From Vitis vinifera (lineage: Eukaryota; Streptophyta; Magnoliopsida; Vitales; Vitaceae): DNA of 64,000 nt. Shown here piece by piece: positions 49,446-61,743 of this stretch. Positions within the stretch are counted from its first letter, which is position 1, and each line of letters opens with the position of its first letter. The translations under genes were made by a program, and so were the position numbers. The stretch lies in assembly GCF_030704535.1 (NCBI RefSeq), contig NC_081817.1, forward strand, positions 4,101,501 to 4,165,500. Direction: 5' to 3'. The notes below the pieces were generated by a model, which searched no databases, was not told the origin of the DNA, and was given only the letters and a program-made list of their open reading frames with translations.

Positions 49446-51080
49446 CTACCTTAAACCATATTCGATAAATTTTACTCTCCCGACAATTTTTCACTCTCAA
49501 TATTTATTTAATCATACTGTTGTTTTCTCATTTTTCTGGTTAGGTCAAGTTACGATGGTTGTGGTTGGATACGGAAGGTGATCATGCGAAGCAAATATTT
49601 ATTGGTTTTCTACCACATTTATTTTTTCTATAACAACCTGTACATGGTTTGAAGCACAAAATTAGCAAAATGCACAATCATTTAGGAACCCTGAGTAGCC
49701 CGTGCCAATGAGAATGTGCAATAGTCCTGAACCCTGGTAGATCAGGATTTGAAGGGTGCCATTGCAAACTATTGGTATACCAGCAAACTGTTTCTAATGT
49801 AGTAAATCAAACCAAACAAACCTCCCAACTTACCAATAACATTAACAGAAGATGATATGTAAAAGCTTACACAATAACTAAATATGAAAGGAAAGTCGTC
49901 AAACAATTTACTAATGTGAGTATGGAAGGATAAACTGAAACTGCATCAGTGTACAAACAAATAGGTTCCAGTCTATGTTTGTTGTTCTCTTATGAAATTA
50001 GTACCATACCCCATAATAAACCTATCACTGTGGATCACATCTTACAATCACAGTTGTTGTCCAATCAGTTGCCAATACAACACTGACCAGCACCCTTAAC
50101 TATAATAAAAGAACAAATACTGAGTGTTGTCCATGTTCCTACTCCCTAACTTTACAATATTGAAGGAAAAATGAACAGCCCTATTACATTGCTGTGACTG
50201 CATCCCATATGCTCCAACAGCAGCATTACCAGGTACTCTTCCTTTCCCTTACACGTTGGCCATTCTTGTACATAAAGTCCTCATATTCAGCATAACCCAA
50301 CTGCCACTGTTACAATGGGATGTGGAATACTTCATCAGATACATCACATATAGAACATAAATAATGGTTTTACAATTGGAACAAATCACATCAGCACACA
50401 ACATGATATGAATTAATAAATTTTGGACAAACTAAAATCAACCCTTGGTCATTTTGGTACGTAGCAGCAGATAGGAAGAAACTTATCATGAACTATGAAC
50501 TCACAAATGACATGCGGCCATGATTGTATCTCTGACACTGTTGCGTTCATTGAGGACTATTTGCAGCACTAGCTGGAGTTTGTACATGTTCGTCTTGTCC
50601 TACGGAAATGGGAAAAAATTATTCCATGCGGTTGAGAAAATAACACTCAAATCAAAGGACAAATATGCAGATAATTAAATGAAACAGGCCAGCTGACACT
50701 GATATTAGCAACCAGCCTCTGAAAAATGCCACCAAATGATGCCATTCATTCAAAGTATTTATTTTCGGATAATTAAATGATGCCACCAAATGATGCATGG
50801 GAACACAAACTACAGTATGGTTGAAATGGCTTAAGCAATGTAATCTTACCAAATACATGGGATTTGAGTAAATACCATTAAAACAAGATGTGGTGCAAAC
50901 ATAGTTCGGACTTTTTGAAAGAACTGAATCAGTAGAGAAATATAATGTAACTCAATGAACATTGTAGGTGAATGGAAAGACACAAAACATTCAAATAGTA
51001 ACGATGATTGGGTGACAACCAGTTAGTTGAAATAGAGTAATACAAGATGAGCATAATGCAATAAGTAGACAGATATAGAT
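49446..51080. other. MULE spacer, 3' side of mudrA
   Basis: AT-rich, with probable mudrA 3' UTR sequence on the reverse strand. A possible small terminal exon near 50545-50600 (reverse) is not convincing. No gene supported. Confidence 0.35.
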
Positions 51081-52029
51081 TTAGGGCAAAGGATTTTTGC
51101 AGGTTTTTCTGTTGTGGCCGGACATATGATAACGAGAGCAATAAACAGGCCGTTTATCTTGAAATTGAGACTCAATGCGCTTCTTCCTTGGCCTTCCGGG
51201 AGGGCGCTTTGTATGTGGAGGCTTTAGAGAGAAGAACACCTCCCCGGTGATAGATTGAACCAAACCATCATCGTCCACAGTAGGCATGTCATGGGTCTCT
51301 ATGCCGGAGAAAGAGCCCCCATATATCAACTCTTGCATTGGGTATTTGTAGCAATCATCAACGAAATCAGTAACATTTTGACCAATGGAAATAATGACGG
51401 CTATGGCATGCTCACAAGGGATTCCCAACATTTGCCAACCCCTACAAGTGCATGTATGGTTCAAAATGTCTACATTCAACAAGGCTCTCCCGATACATAC
51501 CCCAAATACTCCATTCTTGAACGGTGTGACTGGATACACTGCACCCTTTGCAATATTTTCCTGCACCTTAGCTTCAATTTTTGGCCCTATACACCCTTTC
51601 CAATTCTTAGACTCTTCTTGATGCTTCACAAGCATAGAAGCTAACTTGGACATGTGCTCCAATAAAAAGTTACAAATAGAGTGATGTCTTTCAATCCGTA
51701 ACCAAGCATTAAATGACTCGGCAAGGTTCGTAGTCATTTTATCCCATCTTTGTTTTGGGAATTTTGACATGGCCCAATGGTGCGGCGCATTTTCTTCTAC
51801 CCATGTGGCTAAAGCCTCGTTGTATTTTTTTAGTTCAAACATGGAAATGTTATAATCATGTTCTAGCCTTCCATACGCAATGCTATCTAGGAATTGCAAT
51901 GCATTTTCTTTACCCTTGTTCCCTCGTGTGTTATGCTTGGACAAGAAACTACTAAAATTCTCCTTCAAGTGACGGTAGCAATAAGCATGGTTTTCAATGC
52001 CAAACACCTCAGGGACACTACGAAGCAAA

Positions 52030-52251
52030 ACATGATGTCTATCTGAGATAATAATAACTTCCTTGTTTCCCACAACTATCTTCAGTTTTTCCAAGAACCA
52101 TAACCAATCTTCATAATTTTCCGAGCTCATCACTCCAAAGGCTAAGGGGAACATGGAGTCATTAGCATCGTAAGAGGTGGTTGAAAATAGAGCACCGCCA
52201 TAAGGCCCACTCATATGGGCCGAATCAATTGCAATGATTGGTCGACACCCC
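52030..52251 (-). repeat. 222-bp direct repeat, left copy (mudrA core)
   Basis: Identical to 58789-59010 except for one base (T here, C there, in the GAGGTGG(T/C)TG stretch). It covers the codons from about CRPIIAIDSAHMSG through IISDRHH. It marks the left border of the 6.5-kb insert. Confidence 0.95.
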
Positions 52252-55200
52252 TGTGGACCCGCATTTTTCACGTGCGCCCCCACTCGATCGGCGAGACTCG
52301 CTTTTTATTTGTGAAAAATTGATTTTTGAAAAAAAGTTGGAGTCGCCACCTATTTTATTTTTATTTTAAAGGGAAAATAAAACAAGAAAGAAAAACCCTA
52401 AAATGTGACTCCATAAATTTTGGAAAAAGCATGTCTTTGAAAACCCGAGTCTAAGTTCGGGGATCAGGTTACTTATTGGGAAGGTACCTCTAGGAGGTAG
52501 CACCCCTCTAAGCCCTAAAGAGGTCTCTACTGACTAAGTTAAGGGAAGCGTGGCAATTAAATGGTTGATCATGGATACCTAAGTAGGCTAGGTGATTCCA
52601 AAAAACATAACATATCAAACAAGATCAAATCACAATTAAGGAGAGTTAAAAATGCGTACCTGGACGGCTTCCCAAGCGCTATCATAAAACATAAGAGATT
52701 AGTTTGGAGATACATCATACAACATTTGTTTTATTCAAGCAAATCAGGCATATATCAAGACATTCAAGAATCACGCCAAATATGGATACGGTCATCAATG
52801 ACATACAAGTCCATAGAGTTCTAAAAAAATAGATGAGAAGAGAGCGTACCTGGATAGCAAGCTAGTATTCCTCTATGAGAAACAAGAGTATCTCAACAAT
52901 AAATATTAAGTGAATTCAGGTATTTCATCAAGAAGAATAAAAAATCAACATATCAAGCAAATAGTATTAAAGTGAGTGTTATGAATGTCGGGCCCCCACC
53001 AAAGCCCTAATTAATTTTGCATGAGTTGGTTCCATAAATTCCATGATTTGGAATTATGAAGTTTATTCATGCTTATTGAAAATCAAGAAAAACACAAAAA
53101 AAATAGTTAAAAATCAAATAAAACTTTGAAAGTGCATACCCGAAGGAAAGTGGCAGCAAATAGCATGTTAAAACTGGGATTTTATACCTAGAAAGAGTTT
53201 GGGGGTAATTCCCTAAAGTTAGGATTATTTGGATGAAAACGATTTTGAAAACACAATTCAAAACGCGTAAAAGCACGAGGAGAGCAGGAGGGTGCAAGAG
53301 GAAAATGGTATTGTGCTCTAGAACGGTCTTCAGAGGAGATCTGCTGGAATTGATTCTGATGGCTTCTGTTGATGTTGACTTGGAATGAACTGCTGTTGAA
53401 ACTGATGAGGTTGTTGCGGAAATTTGTTGTTGTTTTCTCTTCGAAAAGGTCCGTGTTCAGAAGCCGCAACTGGGCATCCCAAAATCATCTAGATATAGGT
53501 CACAACCTTCATTAGGCGCCTTGGCGGTTTATTGGCATGTCTTAAAGCTCCTTATTGACATTTAAAACATAACCAGAAACAACTTTTCCTACTCCACAGT
53601 GCTTATGGAATTCTTGAAAATCTGGAACATAACTGTGAGTAATCTTGGAAACAATTAGGCAATCTGTAGGTTCTTCACTTGCTCTCATCGTTAAGTTACC
53701 CCAACCTTTCTGATACCTGGACTTGCTACCTCTGATTCACTTGGAGATCATCAACAAGAGGACAATCAAGGTAAAGTGAGCCCACTGATTCTTATTCATG
53801 CTGGTCAGATGCTAACTTGCTGATGTGTTCTGTCAAACTAAGCAAGCCCACTGGTGGGTTCTATTGAATTGAGAAACATTATATTTACTCTCAAATTTAA
53901 ATCTTTTAACCTGAATTTAGAATCAGCAGCGCCATTAGAGTCACTGACAGTGGCAAGCTTCAATTTGTGTTGCTTGTCACTTGCTCTTTTTAATACTCTC
54001 CACCTTATTTTCTTCCACCTGTAGTTTGGTTGTCAATCATTTCTTCTCTTCTTCAAACTCTCTAATCTGTGCCTTTGACTTCTCAATCTGAAATTCTGGA
54101 GCAGCTTGCTTTTCTCGTAGAGATTCAGTTTCTGCTGCATTGGATTTTCTCTTCAAATCCTCATTTACAATTTTTAGCTGCTCATTTTCTTTCATCAGCT
54201 TTGCAATTTCATCAGCTTTTACCTGAGCTTGTCTTGCCAGACTGAATGCAGTAAAATTGGTTCCTAGATATGTTCTCTTCCCTCTTCTATGCTTATTTTA
54301 GGAGGACATGGCATTTTAGATTCTTCGATGTGGCACAAAGCAGAGGAGGGAGATATGATGGTTCGAATTTTGACTGATTCAATCCGTTGTGTTTCTGGAA
54401 CCCTGTTAGAGGAACTAAAGGTTATCATGTCTTGTCCTTCTTTCAGATTCAAGGATGAAATCTTTACTGCCAGCACCAGATGCAACAGCAGCAGCCACAA
54501 CTACAGGTTCTGTTTGAACTGTTTCAGGTATTGTATCATCTGAGATTAATAGATCTTTTGGAACTAGACAATTTTGATTATTAGATGGAGTATCATCTTC
54601 ACCATTAGCACCACTAGCATTGTCACGGATCTGCTGATGGGTTAATGCATAACCAGAATTTGCCAAAAGTTGATTTAGGACCCCCATCTGGTGAGGAACT
54701 CAAAGATAATCAGCATGGTTGGTAACTTCTCGATGAGGATGCACATAAGGCTGCAAATAAGCTGTGGTTACTGGAATATTCATCCGATATTGCTACTGTT
54801 TCAAAGGCTCTTTAAAGCTTATATGAACGCTGCAAATCTTACCAGTATTGATGGCAATCAACCAAGCTAGTGAGTGCAACACTTCGTCTTTCATGATCAA
54901 GTCAATCTGATAATAGGTCTCGCATCATGGCTGGTCATTTCACATAAAAGACCAGTTTGGAAATAGTAACAAAGACCGTTAGCGTTATGTTCATTGGGCA
55001 AGGGGTCATACTCTGAGCCAAGGTGAATCAAAAGACTGTCATTGGAAAATATCCTTCATAAATTCTTGGACTAAAATGAGTCTTTGCTAGCAAACTCTAA
55101 TCACATTTATCTCACGAATTTCCTCAAGGACATGAGTATTTTTTTTTATGACATGAGAAATGAGTCCTCTTTTGGCAGGCACAGAATTTGTTTTGAAGAA

Positions 55201-58200
55201 CAGACATGACCAGCTTCAATCCTGAAATCTTGTCATGAAAATCTCCAAAATTGGATGAAGCTGGTGAATAATGGTCATCTTCTTTTCATCTAAACCAGCC
55301 ATTCTCTATATTCTGGCCATGTAGGAAGCCTTTCGGATTGTAAATCTCGAACAACGTCACGCATAACCTCCAGTTCTGAACTTCCGGGGTACAGTCTCTT
55401 CATTAAGCCTTTGTTGTTTCTTTCCCCCACTGATATCACAGTAATTCAACTCAAGCAGCCAGCTTAGCAAGTTACACAAGCACTTCTCGGGAAGTTCATT
55501 TAAACAGCATAGATGCTTCCCAAATATTCTGAGAAGTCAGAAAGAGATTTCTCATTAATCGACTCACTGCCCTCCATCAAAGTCACCGTAGATGCAGCAG
55601 CATGACTATCAAAGATGTACTTACAGTGAACATCGGCTTCAATTCATTTGCTATCCTTATTAAATTCAGTAAAGTCTTATCACAGCTATATGAGTGCCAT
55701 GGTTCCATCCTCAGAATCATCAGATTTAAGCTTCAGGTCCGTGCCTGAGCTGCTTCATTAATCTAGTCAGGGGCTTCCCTAGCTTGTCGAGTGAATACTT
55801 GGTGGCTCCCCTGCTGCTGTGGATTTCCACGAAGTATGCCATATCCTAGGCAGTAATGGGGATGATGATTCCATATTCGCTTGTGGAGACAACTGCACAT
55901 ATACTGAATCAAATGGTGAAGAAAACTTTATCATGGAAGACATCATTTCCCTCCATTTCAGGCATGACTTAATTAATTCCTCCAAATAAACGCTTAGGCC
56001 CATGACTTAGCAAACAGCAGAGTGCCCTGATGATCATAGCAAGAAAAATCCAGCATGCTTTTGGGACCACCAAGCTGGTTCAAATATTGTTGTAAGAGAG
56101 TGGCAATTACAGCAGCAACTGATTTGACTTCAGGCGGACATGCTGACCAGTCTTAGTAGGGAAGAAAAAAAAAGTGCGTCCCAGGTTGCTTCTCTGAGAG
56201 CTTCACAAAAGCAATATGTGTTTCATCAACGTTCAGATCAGATATTGGAGTTTTATGTAAACTGTTGGAACTGTTGGAGACTTTGGCATCATAAATTGCA
56301 GCAAGATTGAAATTTTGAATTACATCTCTAAGTGTTCCAGAGAACTTAGTCACGTCCGCCTCCTATGCCGTTTCTTAATAATTCTCATTCTTTCCAAATG
56401 ATTCCGAAGGTTGAAATTAGTACCCTTGTTCGTCTCAAGGAAGCAAACCGTTGTACTGACTATTCTTGTACTTAGAACCTCCAAGATCAACTAGATTCAG
56501 ATTCTGAACCAGCACTTTGCAATTCTGAGTTTCACATCCATCAAGAAAACCCAAGAGTGTTTCAATATCTTCTTTGCCCATTCTGATGGATCATTGTCTA
56601 AAGCATCATAGACACTCTTCCTAATTCTAGCACAACCTGTTATGCATTGTGCAAGTTTGAAAGATTGGGCATCAAAGTGGAGTTGGGTAAAAAAAGTCCT
56701 AAGCAGTGGAAGTACACAGCATGATGCTGTCAAGTTTCAATAACTTAAATATTGACCAACTTAAGCCAGACCATATTCCTAAAAAAAAATCCATTCTTCC
56801 TCTGCTCATGTAAACTTGTAATGCTGTTAGAAATCTTGTCTTCAGAATAGCAACCCTGACAATTGAGTATGGAAAGCAGAATATCCATGTGCTTCCAACT
56901 AAGCTTTTTACAACCATCCTCGTAAACTGAGGTGTGCCATTCTAGAGAAAAGCTACAGTCTTTTAGAAATCCCAATACTTCTAAAGCAGCTTGAATTAGC
57001 ATATTGCAGCAATTGGAAGTTGGATTGACTGAAATAGGGGCTTGAACACATCCATCTGTAAATCTTACAGACCGACCACCCTCAGAGAAAAGGTCTCCAA
57101 AAAAAAAAAGGCTTCAGCTTCATGACAAACAGCATTCTCTGTTTCAGATTTGCAACTGCCCCTGTTATACTACTCCTGTGCACTTCAGCATTTATTCTTC
57201 AGTTATATCGTCCCCTTAGATAGCATCTATCCCACACCGTGAAGCAAGCAAGGTTCACTATAATACGATCTAATAGCAGCAACAAAAAAGGTGATCCTGG
57301 AGATATTTTAAACTCAACTTCATCAATATCTTCAACGTGCACTTCTGTTGGAACACAAGCGACAGTAGCAGTGAGAAGAGGTGTTATACTGATCCCATTA
57401 GGATTGCAGCCCAGAATACCACGAACGGAGAGCCCCAAAAATTGAAGCAACTTCTACATCCAACTAAATCACATCCGGAACCCGATTTAACGACTTTCTT
57501 ACCTTGAAGAGGAAATACCCAATCTGACTCAACAATCTGTTATCATGTGCTAACCCCACAAACAGCCCACATTCTACACGGCCTTTATGAGGTTTCTACC
57601 TTTCATGAAATACTCATGCCATCATGGCCTCTATAGCCCAGAATACCAAAGGGGAAAGGGAAGAAATATGGATACAAAATCAAAGAGAAAAAAAAATAAT
57701 AATCCAAGAAAAACAGAACAAGGAAGATAAAGGTGGGTAAGCAGATAAGCCAAGTCTCTATTTCAGCCATTTATATAAGAAAAAAATCAGAGAAATCAAG
57801 AACACAATCATAACAGAGCAAGCTTGAAGGCAAATTTCGATTCAACAACGCAAATAAAGTGGTCCTCAATGTCTACTCCAATCAGCAAGAATAACTTCTC
57901 AAAAAAAAACAGCCAAAGAATCCAGAGTGGAATGTAAACGGGAATACCAAAATAAAAGTAAATAAAAAGATCAAAAGAACAAGAAGCGTACCTGGCAGAG
58001 GCTTGGCTGCAATCTCCTTTTCTTTCTGCTCTGCTGTGCTTCTCCGCAAAAAAATCCTCCAATGCGTGCTGCTCCAGAAAGAATCTCCCCCCTTAAAAAA
58101 AAGCTCTTTTTCTCCTTCCTCTCTCACGTATATATACGCCTTTCCCTAAAACTAAATCTGTTTCCAAAATGGAAAATTCTCCTCTTTCCTTTCTTCTTCT

Positions 58201-58788
58201 CTTCCTTTTTTTTTAAATCTTCCAATCAAAAGCAATCTTCCCAATTTTGAATTCCCCTCCAAAACCTTCCAAGGAGAGTCCCACCTTCCTTAAACTCCAA
58301 TGGTAAGTTTCCTTGCAAAAACATGAAATTTTAGAAGTTAAATAATTGCATGAATAGATAAATAAGTAAATAAATTAGAAAATGGTAAAAATAATAAATA
58401 AATAAATAAGTTAAGGAAAAATAATATAAAGAGGAAAATAAAAAAATAAAAAAAATAAACAAATTAACAAAAATGGGCCCTACGAGCCATGCAAACACGC
58501 AAGTCATACAAGTCACACTAAAAATGTCCAAATGGGCCAAGTGTGCCTAAACGGCCTATGATGAGACTAAGTGGGCCTAGGGTGGTGCCTAATGGGCCAA
58601 GTGTATCTAAAAGCTATCTTAAAAAAACAAGAAAAGCCTAAGTCTAAGTTAGGGCTGCCAAGGGTCACAATAAGGAATCAAATAATCCCTCAACCAAAGT
58701 CTCCGATGTGACTCAGAAAAAGGTAAGTGGTATGAGTAGCTATGGGCCACCAAGGAACTATTGCGGAGCATTGAAAACGGATTTAAAG
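52252..58788. mobile_element. 6.5-kb insert in mudrA, flanked by 222-bp duplications
   Basis: Starts TGTGGACCCGCATTTTTC and ends ACGGATTTAAAGAC; the two ends are not related to each other. Left about 52.3-53.1 kb and right about 58.4-58.79 kb look like two parts of one dispersed plant repeat (GTTGGAGTCGCCACC on the left; GGGCTGCCAAGGGTCACAAT on the right). That sequence style is often seen in non-coding LTR-related repeats, but I cannot classify it. The middle holds decayed gene-like sequence on the reverse strand. No transposase, LTR pair or terminal inverted repeat of its own was found. Confidence 0.8.
53470..58140 (-). pseudogene. Decayed host-gene-like sequence carried in the 6.5-kb insert (unrecognised)
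   Basis: On the reverse strand, several non-continuous frames read like real protein: a segment near 57000-56750 (WHTSVYEDGCKKLSWKHMD), one near 56690-56500 (DNDPSEWAKKILKHSWVF), one near 56350-56170 (KFSGTLRDVIQNFNLAAIYD), one near 54680-54420, and a charged coiled-coil stretch near 54240-54000. At 58140-57990 there is a 5'-UTR-like segment ending in CTGCCAG|GTACGC, a donor-like site. Frames shift repeatedly and stops interrupt. It looks like one or more captured, decayed genes. I do not recognise the parent. Confidence 0.45.
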
Positions 58789-59010
58789 ACATGATGTCTA
58801 TCTGAGATAATAATAACTTCCTTGTTTCCCACAACTATCTTCAGTTTTTCCAAGAACCATAACCAATCTTCATAATTTTCCGAGCTCATCACTCCAAAGG
58901 CTAAGGGGAACATGGAGTCATTAGCATCGTAAGAGGTGGCTGAAAATAGAGCACCGCCATAAGGCCCACTCATATGGGCCGAATCAATTGCAATGATTGG
59001 TCGACACCCC
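58789..59010 (-). repeat. 222-bp direct repeat, right copy (mudrA core)
   Basis: Partner of 52030-52251 with a single mismatch, directly to the right of the insert. Confidence 0.95.
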
Positions 59011-60178
59011 CTTACAAACCCATCGATAGATATTGAATGAGCAACAAAAAGCTTCTCAAAATGGTTATCATTGGAATAACTCAGCTCAACACTCGATCCT
59101 GGATTTGTTGCAAGCATTCTTTCACACATCCATGGCAACAATTTGTAATAATTCTTGGTTTGTCCATAAATGCGCTCCTTAGCCTTCTCCTTCATTTGCC
59201 ATGCTTGTAGGTAAGTTAACTGGATGCCATGTTGCCTTACAAAGTCCTTACAAATTTGGCGTGGTTGGTATTCAGGAGTAGATCGAATGACATCATCAAT
59301 GACCAACGATGCACTAGTGGATCTCACTAAAGGCTGAGACAAGACAACATCTTCCAAGCAATGGTTATGCACATTTCGGAATGTGTGTACTTGAACAATG
59401 TTTGAATCCCCTATTGCACGCGCAGTGATTTTCCAAGGACAATCTTCAATTGTGCATACTACGGTCATGTGTTTTGGACTATTCTTTTTGTAAGAATATC
59501 GAAATTTTCCAGCCAAATACATCAAATAGATTGCATCTCAAAACTCCGACGCATTTGGGAAGGTATGTCCACTACCTACAATTGAATGTTCGAATCGACT
59601 TGGTTGAAGTTGAACGGTATTTGTCATAGCACATCTTTGGGAAAACCCAACTGACTGAATTGTGGGCGACTCATTAGAGATGTGTAATGGGGGCTCGCCA
59701 ATAGAGGAAACATGAGCTGAGTTTGAAGCAACAATGGGGGTTGGGCCACTGCAAAAAACATAAGGAAAGAATTTGATCATCCATCAATCTAAGTGTGAAA
59801 AGCGATTATACAAAAGGGAACATTATTGTGGAAGGACATTAGGTACCTAGTAGGGCAAATGAGGTCATCACCACATTCAGTACACTGGGAGATGTAGACA
59901 TGACAAAACATGTCGTTGAATTTGAACATATTGACTATGTCGCCATCATTATGCAGTGGCAATAGACATGATGGGTCAAACTTGACTGTGAATTCCAATT
60001 TAATGGAATTGGAATCCAAGTTCAGTACACCACATACTTTTGAAACGAATTCAGATTGTGAGATATTCTTGCTAACAACACTGCAATTGGTCCGACCTCC
60101 CTTATATTCGACAGACCCAACAGCAGTCTTAACAAGCTCACCACCTTCATGAATGTAACAAAACATCTCCTCTTCCAT

Positions 60179-60529
60179 TTCCTTATTGACATAAAGATTT
60201 GTTAAAAACAATACAACAATGAAAGATTGAGGAATTATGCATGTTGATTCCATATACTTTAAGGTTCAAACATGCTAATTGGCTGATGCACACAATTAAG
60301 GTTCAAACATGCTAATTGGCCGATGCACACAAGTAGTATACAAGTCTAACTACGGTAGTACCTAAGGATATCTAACCTAGTACTTAAAGATTACTAAGGT
60401 TAGACCTAAGGTTAATTAAGATAGTACCTATGGTACAGTCTCAAGTAAAGGTACGGGGAACCAAATGAGCAGAGTAGTCAACATTCATCTTTTACATGCT
60501 TACTGCTATCATTTTATCATGTCTCAAAT
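60179..60529. promoter_or_regulatory. mudrA 5' region
   Basis: Lies between the transposase start and the right terminal repeat. A 38-bp direct duplication (AAGGTTCAAACATGCTAATTG at 60260 and 60298) is followed at 60350-60440 by degenerate AAGGTAGTACCTAAGG-type motifs related to the array at 48.7-49.4 kb. Candidate regulatory or transposase-binding region; inference only. Confidence 0.4.
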
Positions 60530-60822
60530 CAAATTCATAAAACAATAACAATAACAACATACATTCAATTCTATCATGCAAAGACAAAGGACAAAATAAT
60601 AACAACATACACACAATGAAATCGGTATTCAAATTTAGTAAAGCAATAACAATGACAAACGACCAAGCAAATAATCTGTTTAGGGTTTAGTAGTAACTCT
60701 CATATATACCATTAAAATTGAAAGAAAATTTCCATCGACTAGTAGTAATACAAATGAACCAATTTCCCTAAAAATCTAATGACAACAGAATTCTTGGAAA
60801 GCAAAAAAAATATTTAAAAATA

Positions 60823-60867
<45 letters not shown>

Positions 60868-61734
60868 TTATTTTTTCTAAATACGAACATATCTTTAACC
60901 AAAAATAATTTATCCTATATTTCATTCTACAGAAAATGAAGTAAATATAAGAAACCCTAAAATAAAACACTTCAAACCCTAAGATATCCACACCATCCAA
61001 ACAAACCCGTAAATGAAAACTCACCTGTGATTGATTACTCGGAAAACACGCACAAGAGGGAAAATTCCAGTTTCGTTTTGAGAAACCTGAACGGAATTCC
61101 AACTTCGATGATGCGAAAACAAGATATGTCTCCCGTTTGGTTTACTTCAACGTATTGGGAAGATGGGTATCAGTTTCAGCTACTCCAGACATTTAGAGAC
61201 AAACACGTTCGACTAATCGGGATGTTAAGAGAAAAACAGAGAAGTTTGAGATTCGGGGAAGATGTGTATCAGTTGGGTTTGTTGGACGTGAAGGTTTTGG
61301 CTGATTCAGATTTGAAATAACCTTCTGAAATGGCAAGTTTTTGAGATTCTGGCTTAGGGAAAATCTTAGATTTGGTTGTTGTCAAACTAAAAAGCAGATT
61401 TAGGGCTACTGAGAGCAAAGTTAGATGTCGTTTGACTTAAGGTTTTTTTTTACTAAAATGAGAGAAAGAGAGAAAGGGACACCAAAAGTCGGGTCGGGTG
61501 GTTTTTTTAAGAAATTATCAATTTTCACAATTTTTTTTTAAGTATGACATGGAGGCTATTTGGCTGCTGATGCATAAGACATTGAGGGCATTTTTGGAAG
61601 ATAAAATTGACTCAGCACAGAGTGCACAAATCTCATATTATTTTGCCCATTAATGACTGCTTTCCATATTTGAAAAACTTGAGGTTTGAATATCATATTT
61701 TTTTTAAATAAGGGCCCTAAAACACAACTTTCCC
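60530..61734 (-). repeat. MULE right terminal inverted repeat
   Basis: Inverse of 41812-43036. Its ATT run (about 60825-60868) is shorter than the left one, which accounts for most of the 20-bp length difference. Confidence 0.93.
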
Positions 61735-61743
61735 ATAAATATA
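61735..61743 (+). repeat. MULE target site duplication, right
   Basis: ATAAATATA; after it the gene D intron resumes with TGTATTCTGATCC, exactly as in gene B. Confidence 0.95.

Larger units (their letters stand above)
51081..60178 (-). pseudogene. mudrA: mudrA-type MULE transposase, disrupted
   Basis: Reverse strand. Exon 1 (60178-59847) begins MEEEMFCYIHEGG, a PB1-like domain. After a 98-bp GT-AG intron, exon 2 (from 59748) has the MuDR DNA-binding zinc finger (VVCTIEDCPWK, then NVHNH). The DDE catalytic core follows: AIDSAHMSGPYGG with the first Asp, IISDRHH with the second, and NLAESFNAW with Glu in the part at 51081-52029. Downstream are a SWIM finger (CTCRGWQMLGIPCEH) and a C-terminal zinc knuckle. 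Damage: TGA at 59538-59540 (reverse), likely from CGA; Tyr in place of the second knuckle Cys; and a 6.5-kb insert at 52252-58788 that splits the core and duplicates 222 bp. The product cannot be a full transposase. Confidence 0.92.
41812..61734. mobile_element. Mutator-like element (MULE), 19.9 kb, carrying mudrA and a ULP1-like gene
   Basis: Begins GGGAAAGTTGTG and ends CACAACTTTCCC, and is flanked by the perfect 9-bp direct repeat ATAAATATA (41803-41811 and 61735-61743), the hallmark of the Mutator superfamily. It has long terminal inverted repeats of about 1.2 kb. Cargo is a forward multi-exon ULP1-like gene next to the left end and a reverse mudrA transposase gene starting near the right end, so both are transcribed inward. 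This layout recalls MuDR, and the cargo recalls Kaonashi-type ULP-carrying MULEs. The paralogous intron of gene B (7618-7820) is the empty site. The transposase is broken, so the copy is probably no longer autonomous. Confidence 0.95.

Noticed and set aside
52252-58788. A complete LTR element inserted in mudrA
   Set aside because: The two ends are not similar to each other, no reverse transcriptase is visible and the flanking duplication is 222 bp rather than 5 bp.
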